Source: JAHDCJ01 sp039028895 (GTDB taxonomy: Bacteria > Bacteroidota > Bacteroidia > Chitinophagales > Saprospiraceae). From it: a stretch of 64,000 nt of DNA. Position numbers and translations under genes: made by a program. The notes below the pieces were generated by a model. The model was not told the DNA's origin. It saw only the letters and a program-made list of their open reading frames with translations, and searched no databases. Shown here in pieces: positions 9,554-17,715 of this stretch. Numbering within the stretch: the first letter of the stretch is position 1; every line of letters starts with the position of its first letter. The stretch lies in NCBI GenBank assembly GCA_039028895.1, contig JBCCHF010000025.1, positions 1-64,000 of the forward strand. The letters are read 5' to 3'.

Positions 9554-10360
9554 ATGAGAATAGACTCATCAGCTGGCGGTTTACCTGGGTATTTGAAAGA
9601 AGTGTACCTTTTTCGTGAATTATTGTGGGCTTTTGCGGCTAAAGACATAAAGGCCAGGTTTGCTAATACGTTGCTCGGTACCGGATGGCTAATTCTACAG
9701 CCTGTATTATTGGTCCTGATTTTTACCCTGATTTTTTCCATGGGCGCAGGAATAGACACGGGCAATGTACCTTATCCGGTATTCATTATGGGAGGGATTT
9801 TACTTTGGGAGTACTTTTCATCAGTAGTCTATGAATCCGGATCTTCCTTTCTGGTTGATTCCGGGATGGTGCAGAAAATCTACTTCCCGAAGATATTATT
9901 GCCTTGCTCCAAATCCATTGCAAGGATGGTCGATCTGCTTTTTAACTTGGCGTTATTGGTCGTCTTGTCCTTTGTTTTTGGCTATTGGCTCAAGATAAAG
10001 TTGTTTTATGCTTTCCTATTTATTGTTTTGCTTTATTTGCTCACGATAGTTGCCTCTATTTGGGCGAGTATCCTTGTAAGTCAGTACCAGGATCTCAAAG
10101 AGTTGATTCCTTTTGTTTTACGTGTCTTTTTTTTTCTAACCCCAATCTTGTATCCCATGGAAATGGTGCCCGGGCAATTTCACTGGATCATAAAGTTAAA
10201 TCCAATGACAGGTCTAATCAATGGGTTCAGATGGAGCGTTTTCGGAATTGGCGAATTTCACTTCATTGAACTGGCGCCTATGTTATTTGTAGTGGTTCTT
10301 TTAATATGGGGTTTAATATATTTTTCAAACCGAGAAGGGAAGCTTGCTGATATCGTTTAA
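9554..10360 (+). CDS. ABC-2 type polysaccharide exporter permease (Wzm-like)
   Basis: This 268-residue protein has an amphipathic N-terminus (LLWAFAAKDIKARFANTLLG), about six membrane spans and the late NPMTGLINGFRWSVFG motif typical of O-antigen/teichoic-acid type ABC-2 permeases. The size is normal for the family. It should form the inner-membrane channel for a lipid-linked glycan, driven by the ATPase encoded 43 bp downstream. It follows the TMTC-like gene by 20 bp and is probably co-transcribed with it. The start is an ATG at 9554. A teichoic-acid-like or capsule substrate is equally possible from sequence. Confidence 0.9.
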   Translation: MRIDSSAGGLPGYLKEVYLFRELLWAFAAKDIKARFANTLLGTGWLILQPVLLVLIFTLIFSMGAGIDTGNVPYPVFIMGGILLWEYFSSVVYESGSSFLVDSGMVQKIYFPKILLPCSKSIARMVDLLFNLALLVVLSFVFGYWLKIKLFYAFLFIVLLYLLTIVASIWASILVSQYQDLKELIPFVLRVFFFLTPILYPMEMVPGQFHWIIKLNPMTGLINGFRWSVFGIGEFHFIELAPMLFVVVLLIWGLIYFSNREGKLADIV

Positions 10361-10402
10361 CAATTAGAAGAAGAATTCGGTTTAACTTTTTATTTCAGTG
10401 TT

Positions 10403-11653
10403 ATGAAACCGATAATTAAAGCGGTTAATCTATCTAAAGCCTATCGACTTGACGGACAAAACAAGTTGAGTGATAAAAGTAGTTGGTTGAGCAAATTGAA
10501 ACCTTTTAATAAGGTAAAACCTGAAAATATTCTTTGGGCACTACAGGATGTCAATTTCGAGGTATTTCCTGGAGATATTCTAGGTCTGATCGGTCCAAAT
10601 GGTGCTGGTAAGACAACATTGCTGAAAATATTATCACGAATAACCAGACCGACTTCCGGTTATGTAGATGTCAATGGGAAATTGGGATCATTGTTGGAAG
10701 TGGGTACCGGTTTTCACCCTTATTTAACGGGAAGAGAAAACGTATATTTCTACGGGATGTTATTGGGTATGAGCAGGAGGGAGGTGACCCGGCATTTTGA
10801 TGAAATTATTGCGTTCAGTGGTACCGAACGCTTTATTGATGTACAGCTAAACCGATACTCATCCGGTATGCAGGTAAGACTCGCATTTTCAGTTGCCGCA
10901 CATTTGAGATGTGATATCTTACTGCTGGACGAAGTTTTGTCCATTGGTGATGAGGAATTTCAAAAGAGATCTTTTAACAAGGTCAATGAACTAATTAAAG
11001 ATGGTCGTACTGTAATTCTGGTGAGCCACAATTTGCCCACCATACAGCGTCTAAGTTCTAAGGTTCTGCTATTAAGGGAGGGACAAGTAAAAATCTTTGG
11101 AGAGGTTCAGGTAGCTATATCAGCTTATCTAAATACTCTGGATACTGTAAGTCGGGATGAGATCAATAACAGTTTTTCAATTCAGTCTACAGGTAATTCT
11201 CAAGGTTTTGAGATAACAGCATTCTATGTATTTGTAAATAGACAAGCTGTTGATCACTTGGTTTGTGGTCAGGAAACCGAATTTAAGATAGAGTATAAGA
11301 AATCAGATCATACTGAAAAAATTCGGAATATCAGGATCAGATTCTGGAGTCACCTTGGACTTTTACTCACTGATCTGGACACAAGTTATAGTGATCCGTT
11401 GTTAACCTATCATATAAGTAACGAAGGATGGCTAAAGTGTCAACTGGAAAGATTTCCTTTAAAAGCAGGTCGATACTCTGTAGAAATAGTCATAAATTTT
11501 GACAGGGAAACAGACAACCAGACTAGTTATATGATTGAATTGGATGTTAAGGAGGGTGACTTTTTTCAATCCGGGTTGGTCATTCCCTTCCAGAAAGAAG
11601 AGTCACACCCGGTCCTGGTACCTCACAAATGGACAGTTAAAGGATTAGATTAA
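10403..11653 (+). CDS. ABC exporter ATPase with C-terminal Wzt-like glycan-binding domain
   Basis: This is a 416-residue protein. The ATPase core has Walker A GPNGAGKTT at 64-72, the signature YSSGMQVRLA at 152-161, Walker B DILLLDE at 171-177 and an H-loop LVSHN near 208. Residues about 250-416 form an extra beta-rich domain in the position of the Wzt C-terminal domain, which in O-antigen exporters reads the non-reducing cap of the chain. This suggests that export depends on a modified chain end. The next genes encode two oxygenases and an acyltransferase, which could make or decorate such a mark (inference). The partner is the permease at 9554-10360. Confidence 0.92.
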   Translation: MKPIIKAVNLSKAYRLDGQNKLSDKSSWLSKLKPFNKVKPENILWALQDVNFEVFPGDILGLIGPNGAGKTTLLKILSRITRPTSGYVDVNGKLGSLLEVGTGFHPYLTGRENVYFYGMLLGMSRREVTRHFDEIIAFSGTERFIDVQLNRYSSGMQVRLAFSVAAHLRCDILLLDEVLSIGDEEFQKRSFNKVNELIKDGRTVILVSHNLPTIQRLSSKVLLLREGQVKIFGEVQVAISAYLNTLDTVSRDEINNSFSIQSTGNSQGFEITAFYVFVNRQAVDHLVCGQETEFKIEYKKSDHTEKIRNIRIRFWSHLGLLLTDLDTSYSDPLLTYHISNEGWLKCQLERFPLKAGRYSVEIVINFDRETDNQTSYMIELDVKEGDFFQSGLVIPFQKEESHPVLVPHKWTVKGLD

Positions 11654-11695
11654 ATGCATGAAACAAGTGAAGAATTTTAGTAAGCTCGTGGTATT

Positions 11696-12397
11696 TTGAG
11701 GGATTTAGGTAATAAGGTATTTAATTGGCTTAATAACTACTGCCATTCAAGAATTAGGCAATCTGGAAATCAAATAATTTTTGATAACCAGGATTTTGAA
11801 TGGGTAAATACTATTGAATCGGATTGGCAGATTATCAGGGCTGAATTTGAAAGTATTGCCGCAAGAATTGATGAGATTCCACTATTCCATGAAATTTCTT
11901 CAGCCCAAAAAGATATTTCCACTGATGAAAAATGGAAAACACTTACCCTTTTTGTATATGGAAATAAAATCAATTCTAATTGCGAGCATTTCCCCAGGAC
12001 TTGTTCAATACTGAATAAAATTCCGGGAATGAAAACGGCTATGTTTTCTATTCTCCTTCCCGGAAAGGTGATCCCAGAGCATACAGGCCCTTATAATTCG
12101 TTTATTCGGTATCATTTGCCAATTTATGTTCCTCAGAAAAAAGAAAATTGCTTTATTATTGTAAACGGAGAAAAGCGGTTTTGGGAACTCGGGAAATCCC
12201 TTATTTTTGATGACACTTATCCACATGAAGTTCAAAATAATACAGCAGAAATGAGGGTTGTTTTGTTTGTCGATTTCAAACGACCACAAAGTTTTCCCTT
12301 TTCTTTGATTATCAATTTATTCACCTGGTTGATAAAGAGATCGGATACCGCACGAGAAGGGGTAATTAATTCTAATCGCTTAAGTTTGAAACTTTAA
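11696..12397 (+). CDS. Aspartyl/asparaginyl beta-hydroxylase-like oxygenase
   Basis: This 233-residue protein starts at TTG 11696; no in-frame ATG exists before the upstream stop at 11681. The central region VIPEHTGPYNSFIRYHLPI (H129, R138, H140) and FDDTYPHEVQNN (H177), with R187 downstream, match the family of iron/2-oxoglutarate hydroxylases that includes AspH and LpxO. Those enzymes hold iron with two histidines and bind 2-oxoglutarate through an arginine. Known members hydroxylate aspartyl/asparaginyl side chains or lipid A acyl chains; the substrate here is unknown. Its place directly after the ABC exporter suggests modification of the exported glycan, its lipid carrier or an attached peptide. 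The C-terminal 35 residues are not recognised. Confidence 0.82.
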   Translation: MRDLGNKVFNWLNNYCHSRIRQSGNQIIFDNQDFEWVNTIESDWQIIRAEFESIAARIDEIPLFHEISSAQKDISTDEKWKTLTLFVYGNKINSNCEHFPRTCSILNKIPGMKTAMFSILLPGKVIPEHTGPYNSFIRYHLPIYVPQKKENCFIIVNGEKRFWELGKSLIFDDTYPHEVQNNTAEMRVVLFVDFKRPQSFPFSLIINLFTWLIKRSDTAREGVINSNRLSLKL

Positions 12398-12426
12398 GTT
12401 TGATCTAATTCAAAATAAAAAATACA

Positions 12427-13170
12427 GTGCATTTTTTTTCTGAAATACCCTATTCATCTTCGTCTGATTTCCAAAATCAGTTTCTTGAGACGCTGAAAAC
12501 TTATAAGCTTGTACTCCTCAGCAACGTACCCGAAGATATTGACAGAGATGAGTTTTACAAGGCGCTGGCCCGTCATTGCGGGCAGTTTCATCAGAAAAGT
12601 GAAGATGACAATACGGCCAAACTAATAGCCGATAAATGGCTTGATATTTCTTATAACGCTAAGAAAGGCCATACTTTTCGACATAGTAATACACGTCAAC
12701 CGCTACACATTGACGGTTCGTATACGGATCTCAAATTCGATGTCATCTTCTTTTATTGTAAAGAACAAGCTGAGATAGGAGGAGCGACCACTTTTATTGA
12801 TGGACCCAGTGTTGTCGATTATCTTGAAAAATTTGATGCCAACTTATATTCAGACCTGATAAAGCATGACGTGGCTTTTGAGAAAGGGAATAATAACTAC
12901 AAGATTGCCAAAATCATTGATATCGATTCGGGTAAACCTAAATTCAATTGGAATTATTACAGGGTTTCAAAGTCAAACAAACCTTATATTATTGAGATGT
13001 CAGAAAAGTTTCATCAATTCTGTGAAGAGCGGCTTGTCGATGGCGGACTTTTGAAACCTATCCGCCTAAAACCAGGAGAGGCTATTTTCTTTCACGATAA
13101 ATTGGTGCTTCACGGCCGTAATTCATTTTGGGGTAACCGTTGCCTGATGAAGGGGGCTATTCTTTTATAA
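12427..13170 (+). CDS. TauD/TfdA-family 2-oxoglutarate dioxygenase
   Basis: This 247-residue protein starts at GTG 12427, 30 bp after the previous gene. It shows the TauD-type iron facial triad: H94 and D96 in QPLHIDGSYT and distal H229 in KLVLHGRNSFWGNR, with R231 or R238 a likely 2-oxoglutarate ligand. The GGATTFIDG segment near 118-126 is also typical of the fold. Family members hydroxylate or desaturate small molecules, some in natural-product pathways. Two unrelated iron oxygenases side by side in an export operon are unusual. The substrate cannot be deduced. The gene continues the plus-strand operon and the NeuD-like start lies 38 bp beyond its stop. Confidence 0.85.
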   Translation: MHFFSEIPYSSSSDFQNQFLETLKTYKLVLLSNVPEDIDRDEFYKALARHCGQFHQKSEDDNTAKLIADKWLDISYNAKKGHTFRHSNTRQPLHIDGSYTDLKFDVIFFYCKEQAEIGGATTFIDGPSVVDYLEKFDANLYSDLIKHDVAFEKGNNNYKIAKIIDIDSGKPKFNWNYYRVSKSNKPYIIEMSEKFHQFCEERLVDGGLLKPIRLKPGEAIFFHDKLVLHGRNSFWGNRCLMKGAILL

Positions 13171-13208
13171 TACTTCCTTGTACATTTGATCCGATAACAA
13201 GCGATATC

Positions 13209-13805
13209 ATGATTGTAATTGGTGCCGGTGGTTCGGCCAAAGATTTGTTAGTGGTAATCGAAGAAAGCAAAGTTTCCGATCTGTTTTTCTATGATGATGT
13301 CAACCTGGAAGGCCCCTCAATGTTGTTTGACAAGTACCCTATCCTCAAATCTGAAGAAGAAATCAGGAAACTTTTTGCGAAGGGTCTCAACTCATTTATT
13401 GTGGCTATCGGACATCCGAGATTAAGGGCGAAATTGTTTAATAAATTAGTTGAGTTGGGCGGTAACCCTGTTTCGGTTATTTCGCAAGACATCACTTTAG
13501 GCAATTACACCAAAATCGCCCCCGGGACAGCAATACTGCCAGGGTGTCGAATTTCCAATAATGTGACTATTGGAAAATCCTGTTACTTAGGTGTAAATTC
13601 AGTTTTTGGCCATGATTGCAGAGTCGGCGAATTTAATATGTTTGGCCCTGGTGCTTCTTTTTTGGGGCAAACTTCCGTAGGTGATTATTGTTATATCGGG
13701 GCTAATGCTACCGTCCTTCCCAAAGTGACTTTAGGAAATAATGTCTACGTTAATGCAGGAAAGGTTGTGGATGAGAGCGTACCTGATTATAAGACCTTTG
13801 ATTAA
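13209..13805 (+). CDS. NeuD-family sugar O/N-acyltransferase (left-handed beta-helix)
   Basis: The longer open frame begins inside the previous gene. The ATG at 13209 is preferred because it gives the canonical N-terminus MIVIGAGGSAKDLL, a Rossmann-like nucleotide/sugar-binding loop. The product is 198 residues. The second half holds hexapeptide repeats (ISNNVTIGKSCYLGVNSVFG, VGDYCYIGANATVLPKVTLG) that build the left-handed beta-helix of acetyl-CoA dependent sugar acetyltransferases such as NeuD/PglD. It probably acetylates a nucleotide sugar for the exported glycan. The 3' end overlaps the convergent phosphopantetheinyl transferase gene by 56 bp. Confidence 0.88.
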   Translation: MIVIGAGGSAKDLLVVIEESKVSDLFFYDDVNLEGPSMLFDKYPILKSEEEIRKLFAKGLNSFIVAIGHPRLRAKLFNKLVELGGNPVSVISQDITLGNYTKIAPGTAILPGCRISNNVTIGKSCYLGVNSVFGHDCRVGEFNMFGPGASFLGQTSVGDYCYIGANATVLPKVTLGNNVYVNAGKVVDESVPDYKTFD

Positions 13806-14439
13806 GCTCTTTTTCAAGAATACTGGCTTGAGAATGGCCTAAAGATCCCATACAAAAAGCCCCAAATCCGCCATCATGAGAAAGACTCAGGTCGAAAAGT
13901 TGGATTCGACCTTCACTTAAGCCATATACATAAGGAATGCCTTTTTTCGTCTTGTCAATGAATATATTTTGAAAGGCAAAACCTTCAGTTTTTTTAAGAA
14001 TTGCAACTACTTTATCTTTTAATTCTTTGCCGTGGTTTTTCTCATTGGTGTTGAGCTCAAAAGTTGCATAGATGGTGTTCTTAAGTTCCCCATCATCGCA
14101 AATAGTGTGGACCCACTCTTTGGCAGATATGGAATACCAGGAGAAATTTTTTCCTTCAATTTCAGCTGTGCCCATTAAATCTTTATTGATCTTAATATTT
14201 TCAACATCGACGCTTATCCGTTTTGGATCCATAAACGGTTTAAGTCCTGTTTTTAAAGCAGACTTATAAACCGCTTCCTTGCAACTCCAAAATAACCAGC
14301 AGGCCTTATAAGGATCATCTTGAGAGTATATGAATTCCACCTCCTTTGCAGAAAAAGCTTTTTGCACCCATCGTTTTCTTTTAAAGCTTACTTTGTTCAT
14401 TGGGCAACCCAGATCAACAATGTCATTTCCAATGATCAT
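13750..14439 (-). CDS. 4'-phosphopantetheinyl transferase superfamily protein
   Basis: This 229-residue protein has GNDIVDL at 4-10 and WSCKEAVYK at 51-59, the two signature motifs of Sfp/AcpS-type enzymes, which bind magnesium and move phosphopantetheine from CoA to a carrier-protein serine. The start ATG overlaps the stop of the acyl carrier protein gene (ATGA, 14436-14439), so the two are translationally coupled and the neighbouring ACP is the obvious substrate. The last 35 residues, which overlap the convergent NeuD-like gene, extend past the usual end of the fold (LSLSHDGGFGAFCMG) and have no visible function. Confidence 0.88.
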   Translation of the reverse strand: MIIGNDIVDLGCPMNKVSFKRKRWVQKAFSAKEVEFIYSQDDPYKACWLFWSCKEAVYKSALKTGLKPFMDPKRISVDVENIKINKDLMGTAEIEGKNFSWYSISAKEWVHTICDDGELKNTIYATFELNTNEKNHGKELKDKVVAILKKTEGFAFQNIFIDKTKKGIPYVYGLSEGRIQLFDLSLSHDGGFGAFCMGSLGHSQASILEKELNQRSYNQVRSHPQPFLH

Positions 14440-14699
14440 GTTTTGGCCTTTACCAATTTCTCAATGGTATCGATACTTTCTCCTATTGTGAATAAAGCAT
14501 CCATATCGTTATCGTCGAGTTCAATGTCTAATGCTTCTTCAATGTCAAGGGTGATATCCACAATTCTGGCTGAATTTATTTTAAGGTCCTTAATGATTTC
14601 TGTGTTATCATTTAAGTTCTCAAAAAGAGAGGGGTCTTTTGCGTACTTTTTGAGGATTTCTACAAAAAGATTTTTTATTTGGTGTCTATCCTTTTCCAT
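14436..14699 (-). CDS. Acyl carrier protein
   Basis: This is an 87-residue acidic helical protein of normal ACP size. The phosphopantetheine-bearing serine is S43 in DLKINSARIVDIT; the usual DSL context is replaced by NSA, which marks it as a specialised ACP rather than the housekeeping one. Helix III follows (DNDMDALFTIGESIDTIEKL). It lies between a FabZ-like dehydratase (82 bp upstream) and the coupled phosphopantetheinyl transferase. It probably serves a dedicated acyl chain made with the ketosynthase at 16432-17715. Confidence 0.9.
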   Translation of the reverse strand: MEKDRHQIKNLFVEILKKYAKDPSLFENLNDNTEIIKDLKINSARIVDITLDIEEALDIELDDNDMDALFTIGESIDTIEKLVKAKT

Positions 14700-14781
14700 T
14701 TAGGTAAATGATTATGGCAACAAATGAAATGATTATCAGTTGTAATTCCAAAATTGGGGTAAAATGGGAATTCCTATTTTC

Positions 14782-15210
14782 TTATTTGATGTCATCTTTT
14801 TTAAGAAACTTACAACTAAGGTTACCTTGTAGAACCAAGATACCATTTGCTTTAAACATCTTTACGTTGCATTTCAGGATATGCTTCCTGAAATATACTT
14901 TTTCTGATTCGACTGTTACGCTTTCTCCGGGAAACACCGGCTTGAAAAAATCAATTTCGCAATTTGATAATACAGGTATCAAATTGGTTAATTTATTCTT
15001 CTCTAAAATTGAATATCCTAGTGGAATGCAACCTGTTTGCCCGGCACACTCAATCAAAATTACACCTGGGGTTATTGGGTATCCCTCAAAATGGGCTTGG
15101 TAGAATGGGAGATCCTCTCTAAAGTGAAATGATCCTTTACAAAAACTGTCATCGAGATACGTGATATTATCGACGTATTTGAAAGCACTACCTATAAAAG
15201 GGGGTTGCAT
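14782..15210 (-). CDS. FabZ-like 3-hydroxyacyl-ACP dehydratase (hotdog fold)
   Basis: This 142-residue single hotdog protein carries the FabZ-type signature AHFEGYPITPGVILIECAGQ with catalytic H40 and E54, spaced 14 residues as in FabZ. The N-terminal region is shorter and more divergent than housekeeping FabZ. It is the first gene of the minus-strand set dehydratase-ACP-phosphopantetheinyl transferase. A thioesterase-like hotdog is less likely because the FabZ His/Glu pair and the PG(V/I) turn are intact. The start ATG at 15210 is clear. Confidence 0.85.
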   Translation of the reverse strand: MQPPFIGSAFKYVDNITYLDDSFCKGSFHFREDLPFYQAHFEGYPITPGVILIECAGQTGCIPLGYSILEKNKLTNLIPVLSNCEIDFFKPVFPGESVTVESEKVYFRKHILKCNVKMFKANGILVLQGNLSCKFLKKDDIK

Positions 15211-15266
15211 AATGTTAAATTGCTACTTTTAAATTCTGAGATAACGTAAAATATTAACCAATTTAA

Positions 15267-15665
15267 ATGAAACGCCCAATTATCAAAGGCATGTTTTTCC
15301 TGTTAATAGCTTCATTTATCTATCAATTCCATCATTTTAGAAATAACGGGGTTGTTTTCCCTGGAATCTATTGACCAGCTTTTAGAAATAATGGGGGAGA
15401 GAATGGAGTCATGAAAATTAAATCCTGTATAATTCAAATTGAGGACAAAAATTCAGGAGAAATGAAGTTGGTTAATGCGAACGATCTTTTTTGGGACGTT
15501 CAAAATTACAGCAGATAGATGCTTTACCTAAAAACATGTAAATGCGAAGCTATAGAAGAAGATCAGGATATTGATGAACTTTTAATTTGGCTTAAAAATA
15601 GAATTAATCAAAAATATCCTTTATTCACTCCAGACCTGATGAGGATTAAAAATATCGCTACTTAA
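15267..15665 (+). pseudogene. Decayed copy of the small membrane protein paired with HTTM genes
   Basis: One reading frame runs from ATG 15267 to TAA 15663-15665 but is interrupted by TGA at 15372-15374 and TAG at 15516-15518, with no frameshift. The conceptual product has an N-terminal membrane segment (GMFFLLIASFIY), then FPGIY-stop-PAF, matching FFPAIVLPRF of the intact protein at 18858-19328. GEMKLVNANDLFWD resembles DTLLINFHDLFSE, and the C-terminal WLKNRINQ helix resembles WIEHRVES. The length of about 132 codons is close to the family's 155. It is immediately followed by a decayed HTTM gene, so the whole two-gene cassette is dying here. Confidence 0.75.
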
Positions 15666-15739
15666 ATCAGATTGAAAAGAGAATATGGCAGCCAAAGGGA
15701 TACTATAGCATTGGATTCATGTAATCTCTATTTCTAATT

Positions 15740-16316
15740 ATGGAAAAATTGATTAAATGGCTAGGTTGGTTTGTTTTTGACCAATGGGAAGTGCCCAGGC
15801 AAACCCAGGCTGTGATCAGAGTTTTTTACAGCTTGTTTGTTTTTCTATTTTTTATTCAACATGCTCCGTTTCTTGAATTCAGTTGGATAAGCAGTTACCC
15901 GAAATTTTATTATCGTCCTTTTTTCAAATAAAGTATTTAGGCTCTGGCTATCATTGGCGGTCCTTTTCCACCTGGTCATTCTACTTTTTTTGGGGATTGA
16001 TTTTAGCTTTCATCTTTGTGCTTACTTAATTTTTGTTGATTGGAATAAACCCAAAAGGCTTCTGAATACCTTGGTGGATAAATGTTATGCTTATATGCAA
16101 GAATCGAGATTCGTTTTTAATCGAACTCTTCTATTATGTGTTTTCCTGATAAATACTTTCCTGCTATTTTCTCATCTAGTACCTTCTGGGTGGTTCCATG
16201 AGCAAACAGGGATCAAATTTTCAGATTTTGTTGGCTTATTATTTTTGCTACCACCAGCGGCTTTGATCATTTACTATTGGATAATGCAATTGTTTCGCAG
16301 AAATCGATATATCTAA
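15740..16316 (+). pseudogene. Decayed HTTM-family membrane protein gene with large internal deletion
   Basis: The first frame (15740-15931) encodes an HTTM N-terminus (FFIQHAPFLEFSWISSYP) and stops. From about 15935 another frame continues with VFRLWLSLAVLFHLVILLFL and IDFSFHLCAYLIFVDWN to a stop at 16314-16316. Aligned with the intact protein at 17712-18845, the two parts correspond to roughly residues 1-60 and 250 to the end, so about 190 codons with the conserved lysine region are missing and the junction is frameshifted. The product cannot be functional. It lies 74 bp after the decayed small-protein gene, in the order seen for intact pairs. The 115 bp to the next gene holds only a tight small hairpin (AGGCTT/AAGCCT at 16374-16387). 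Confidence 0.8.
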
Positions 16317-16431
16317 TATGGAGTTGAATTTTTATCCTAATTGGGTCAATTTGTGAATTGGCTATCAAATTGTAGGCTTTGAAGCCTGAATGAGATACTC
16401 AGGGTTTTGATCCAATGAAAATGAAATAAAA

Positions 16432-17715
16432 CTACGCTTCCCAAGCTTTGAAGATAATCGCTGAATTCACATCTCCAAACCCGAAACTCGCTTTTATGGC
16501 ATGTTGAATGCCTGAATGGTCAATCCTTTTATGAGGAATAGTTGTTTCATTAATTATCGATTCAATTTCCGGATGAACATCTTCGCAGTTTAATGATGCA
16601 TGAATGAAATCATTTTTCATCTGCAAAATAACAGCTATTGATTCAATGATACCAGCAGCGCCAAGGGTATGGCCAAAAATTGATTTGGGGGCATTAATAA
16701 AAGGTAACTCTGTCCCAGCATCTCTGAATACTTTGTTCCAATTCTGTATTTCTACAGGGTCGGCTTTGGTGCCAGTTAAATGACCACTAATTAGCTGAAT
16801 ATCAGAAGGGTGAACCCCAGAATTTTGAAATGTTTGTTTAAGGCACCTGATAACCCCATCCTTATTAGGAAAAGTCATTGATCCACCATTTCTTTGACCA
16901 CCACTATTGAGAGCTCCTCCTAAAACCTCAGCATATATTCTGGCTCCTCGTTTTTTTGCGGCGTCAAGTGATTCAACCATCATTATCCCTGATCCAGAGG
17001 CAGGAATAAAACCTCTGGCTGAAGCACTCATCGGACGTGAGGCTTTTTGAGGTTGATCATTGGAATATCGATTTAATGCTCTTAAAGAATCGAAACCTGC
17101 CCAGAAATATGGACTATAACATTCAGAGCCCCCAACCAACATCCTTTCAGCGAGTCCACTTTTTATCCTATGCATTCCGGCAAGGATAGCTTCTGTACCT
17201 GTACAGCAAGCACTCGAATTGGCAGTTGTCTGGTTGCCAAGTCCAAGAATTGAAGAAAGATGTGCTGACGGGCCACTTGGCATCAGGTTATGAATAGCAA
17301 AACTGCCTATTCTTTTTACCTTCCCGGCATCAGTCATAGGAATGACTTTTTTCCCAGCGGTATCGATGCCTCCAATCCCGGTACCAATTATGGCTCCTGT
17401 GTCCCAATCGACTTTTTCTGACCCGGGTATTGGTATTTTAAGACCTGCATCCAACCAGCATTCCAATCCTGCTACTGTTGCCAGTTTAATAAATTCGCTG
17501 GCTTCGTTCAGCTCAAAGTAATTGAAGCAATCTTTGTATGGTTCACTTTTCGGGTTAGCCATACCTCCGACCTGACATGAAAATCCAAGGTCTGCCAATT
17601 CCTGAATAAATTGGATTCCACTGTCACCGTGGTAAAGCATAGTGTGAAATGCCTCCAGGTTCAAAGCTCCCGGAGCAACTACGCCCATGCCAGTGATAAC
17701 CACTCTTTGGTTCAC
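16432..17715 (-). CDS. FabF-type beta-ketoacyl-ACP synthase
   Basis: This 427-residue condensing enzyme starts at GTG 17715, overlapping the stop of the HTTM gene by 4 bp. The thiolase-fold catalytic triad is visible: C170 in NSSACCTGTEA, H312 in SGHLTGTKADP and H349 in KSIFGHTLGAAG, with K344. The H312 motif differs from the usual HGTSTPxxD of FabF, which suggests a specialised branch such as those of aryl-polyene or other secondary acyl pathways. It would extend an acyl chain on an ACP, probably that at 14436-14699, with the FabZ-like dehydratase. No ketoreductase gene is seen in the window. Co-translation with HTTM links acyl chemistry to the haloperoxidase module. Confidence 0.9.
   Translation of the reverse strand: MNQRVVITGMGVVAPGALNLEAFHTMLYHGDSGIQFIQELADLGFSCQVGGMANPKSEPYKDCFNYFELNEASEFIKLATVAGLECWLDAGLKIPIPGSEKVDWDTGAIIGTGIGGIDTAGKKVIPMTDAGKVKRIGSFAIHNLMPSGPSAHLSSILGLGNQTTANSSACCTGTEAILAGMHRIKSGLAERMLVGGSECYSPYFWAGFDSLRALNRYSNDQPQKASRPMSASARGFIPASGSGIMMVESLDAAKKRGARIYAEVLGGALNSGGQRNGGSMTFPNKDGVIRCLKQTFQNSGVHPSDIQLISGHLTGTKADPVEIQNWNKVFRDAGTELPFINAPKSIFGHTLGAAGIIESIAVILQMKNDFIHASLNCEDVHPEIESIINETTIPHKRIDHSGIQHAIKASFGFGDVNSAIIFKAWEA

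Noticed and set aside
9554..11653. Drug-efflux ABC transporter
   Set aside because: The permease resembles the O-antigen/teichoic-acid ABC-2 type, and the ATPase has the extra C-terminal domain typical of Wzt, within a glycan gene context.
13140..13208. Longer N-terminus for the NeuD-like protein
   Set aside because: The extra 23 residues lie inside the preceding dioxygenase gene, and the canonical MIVIGAGG start follows at 13209.
14708..15103. Plus-strand frame of 131 codons opposite the dehydratase gene
   Set aside because: The minus-strand frame has the intact FabZ-type active site and operon context; the plus-strand product has no recognisable pattern.
16374..16387. AGGCTT/AAGCCT hairpin as terminator for the ketosynthase operon
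   Set aside because: The loop would be only two bases and no T-run follows on the minus strand, so it is too weak to call.
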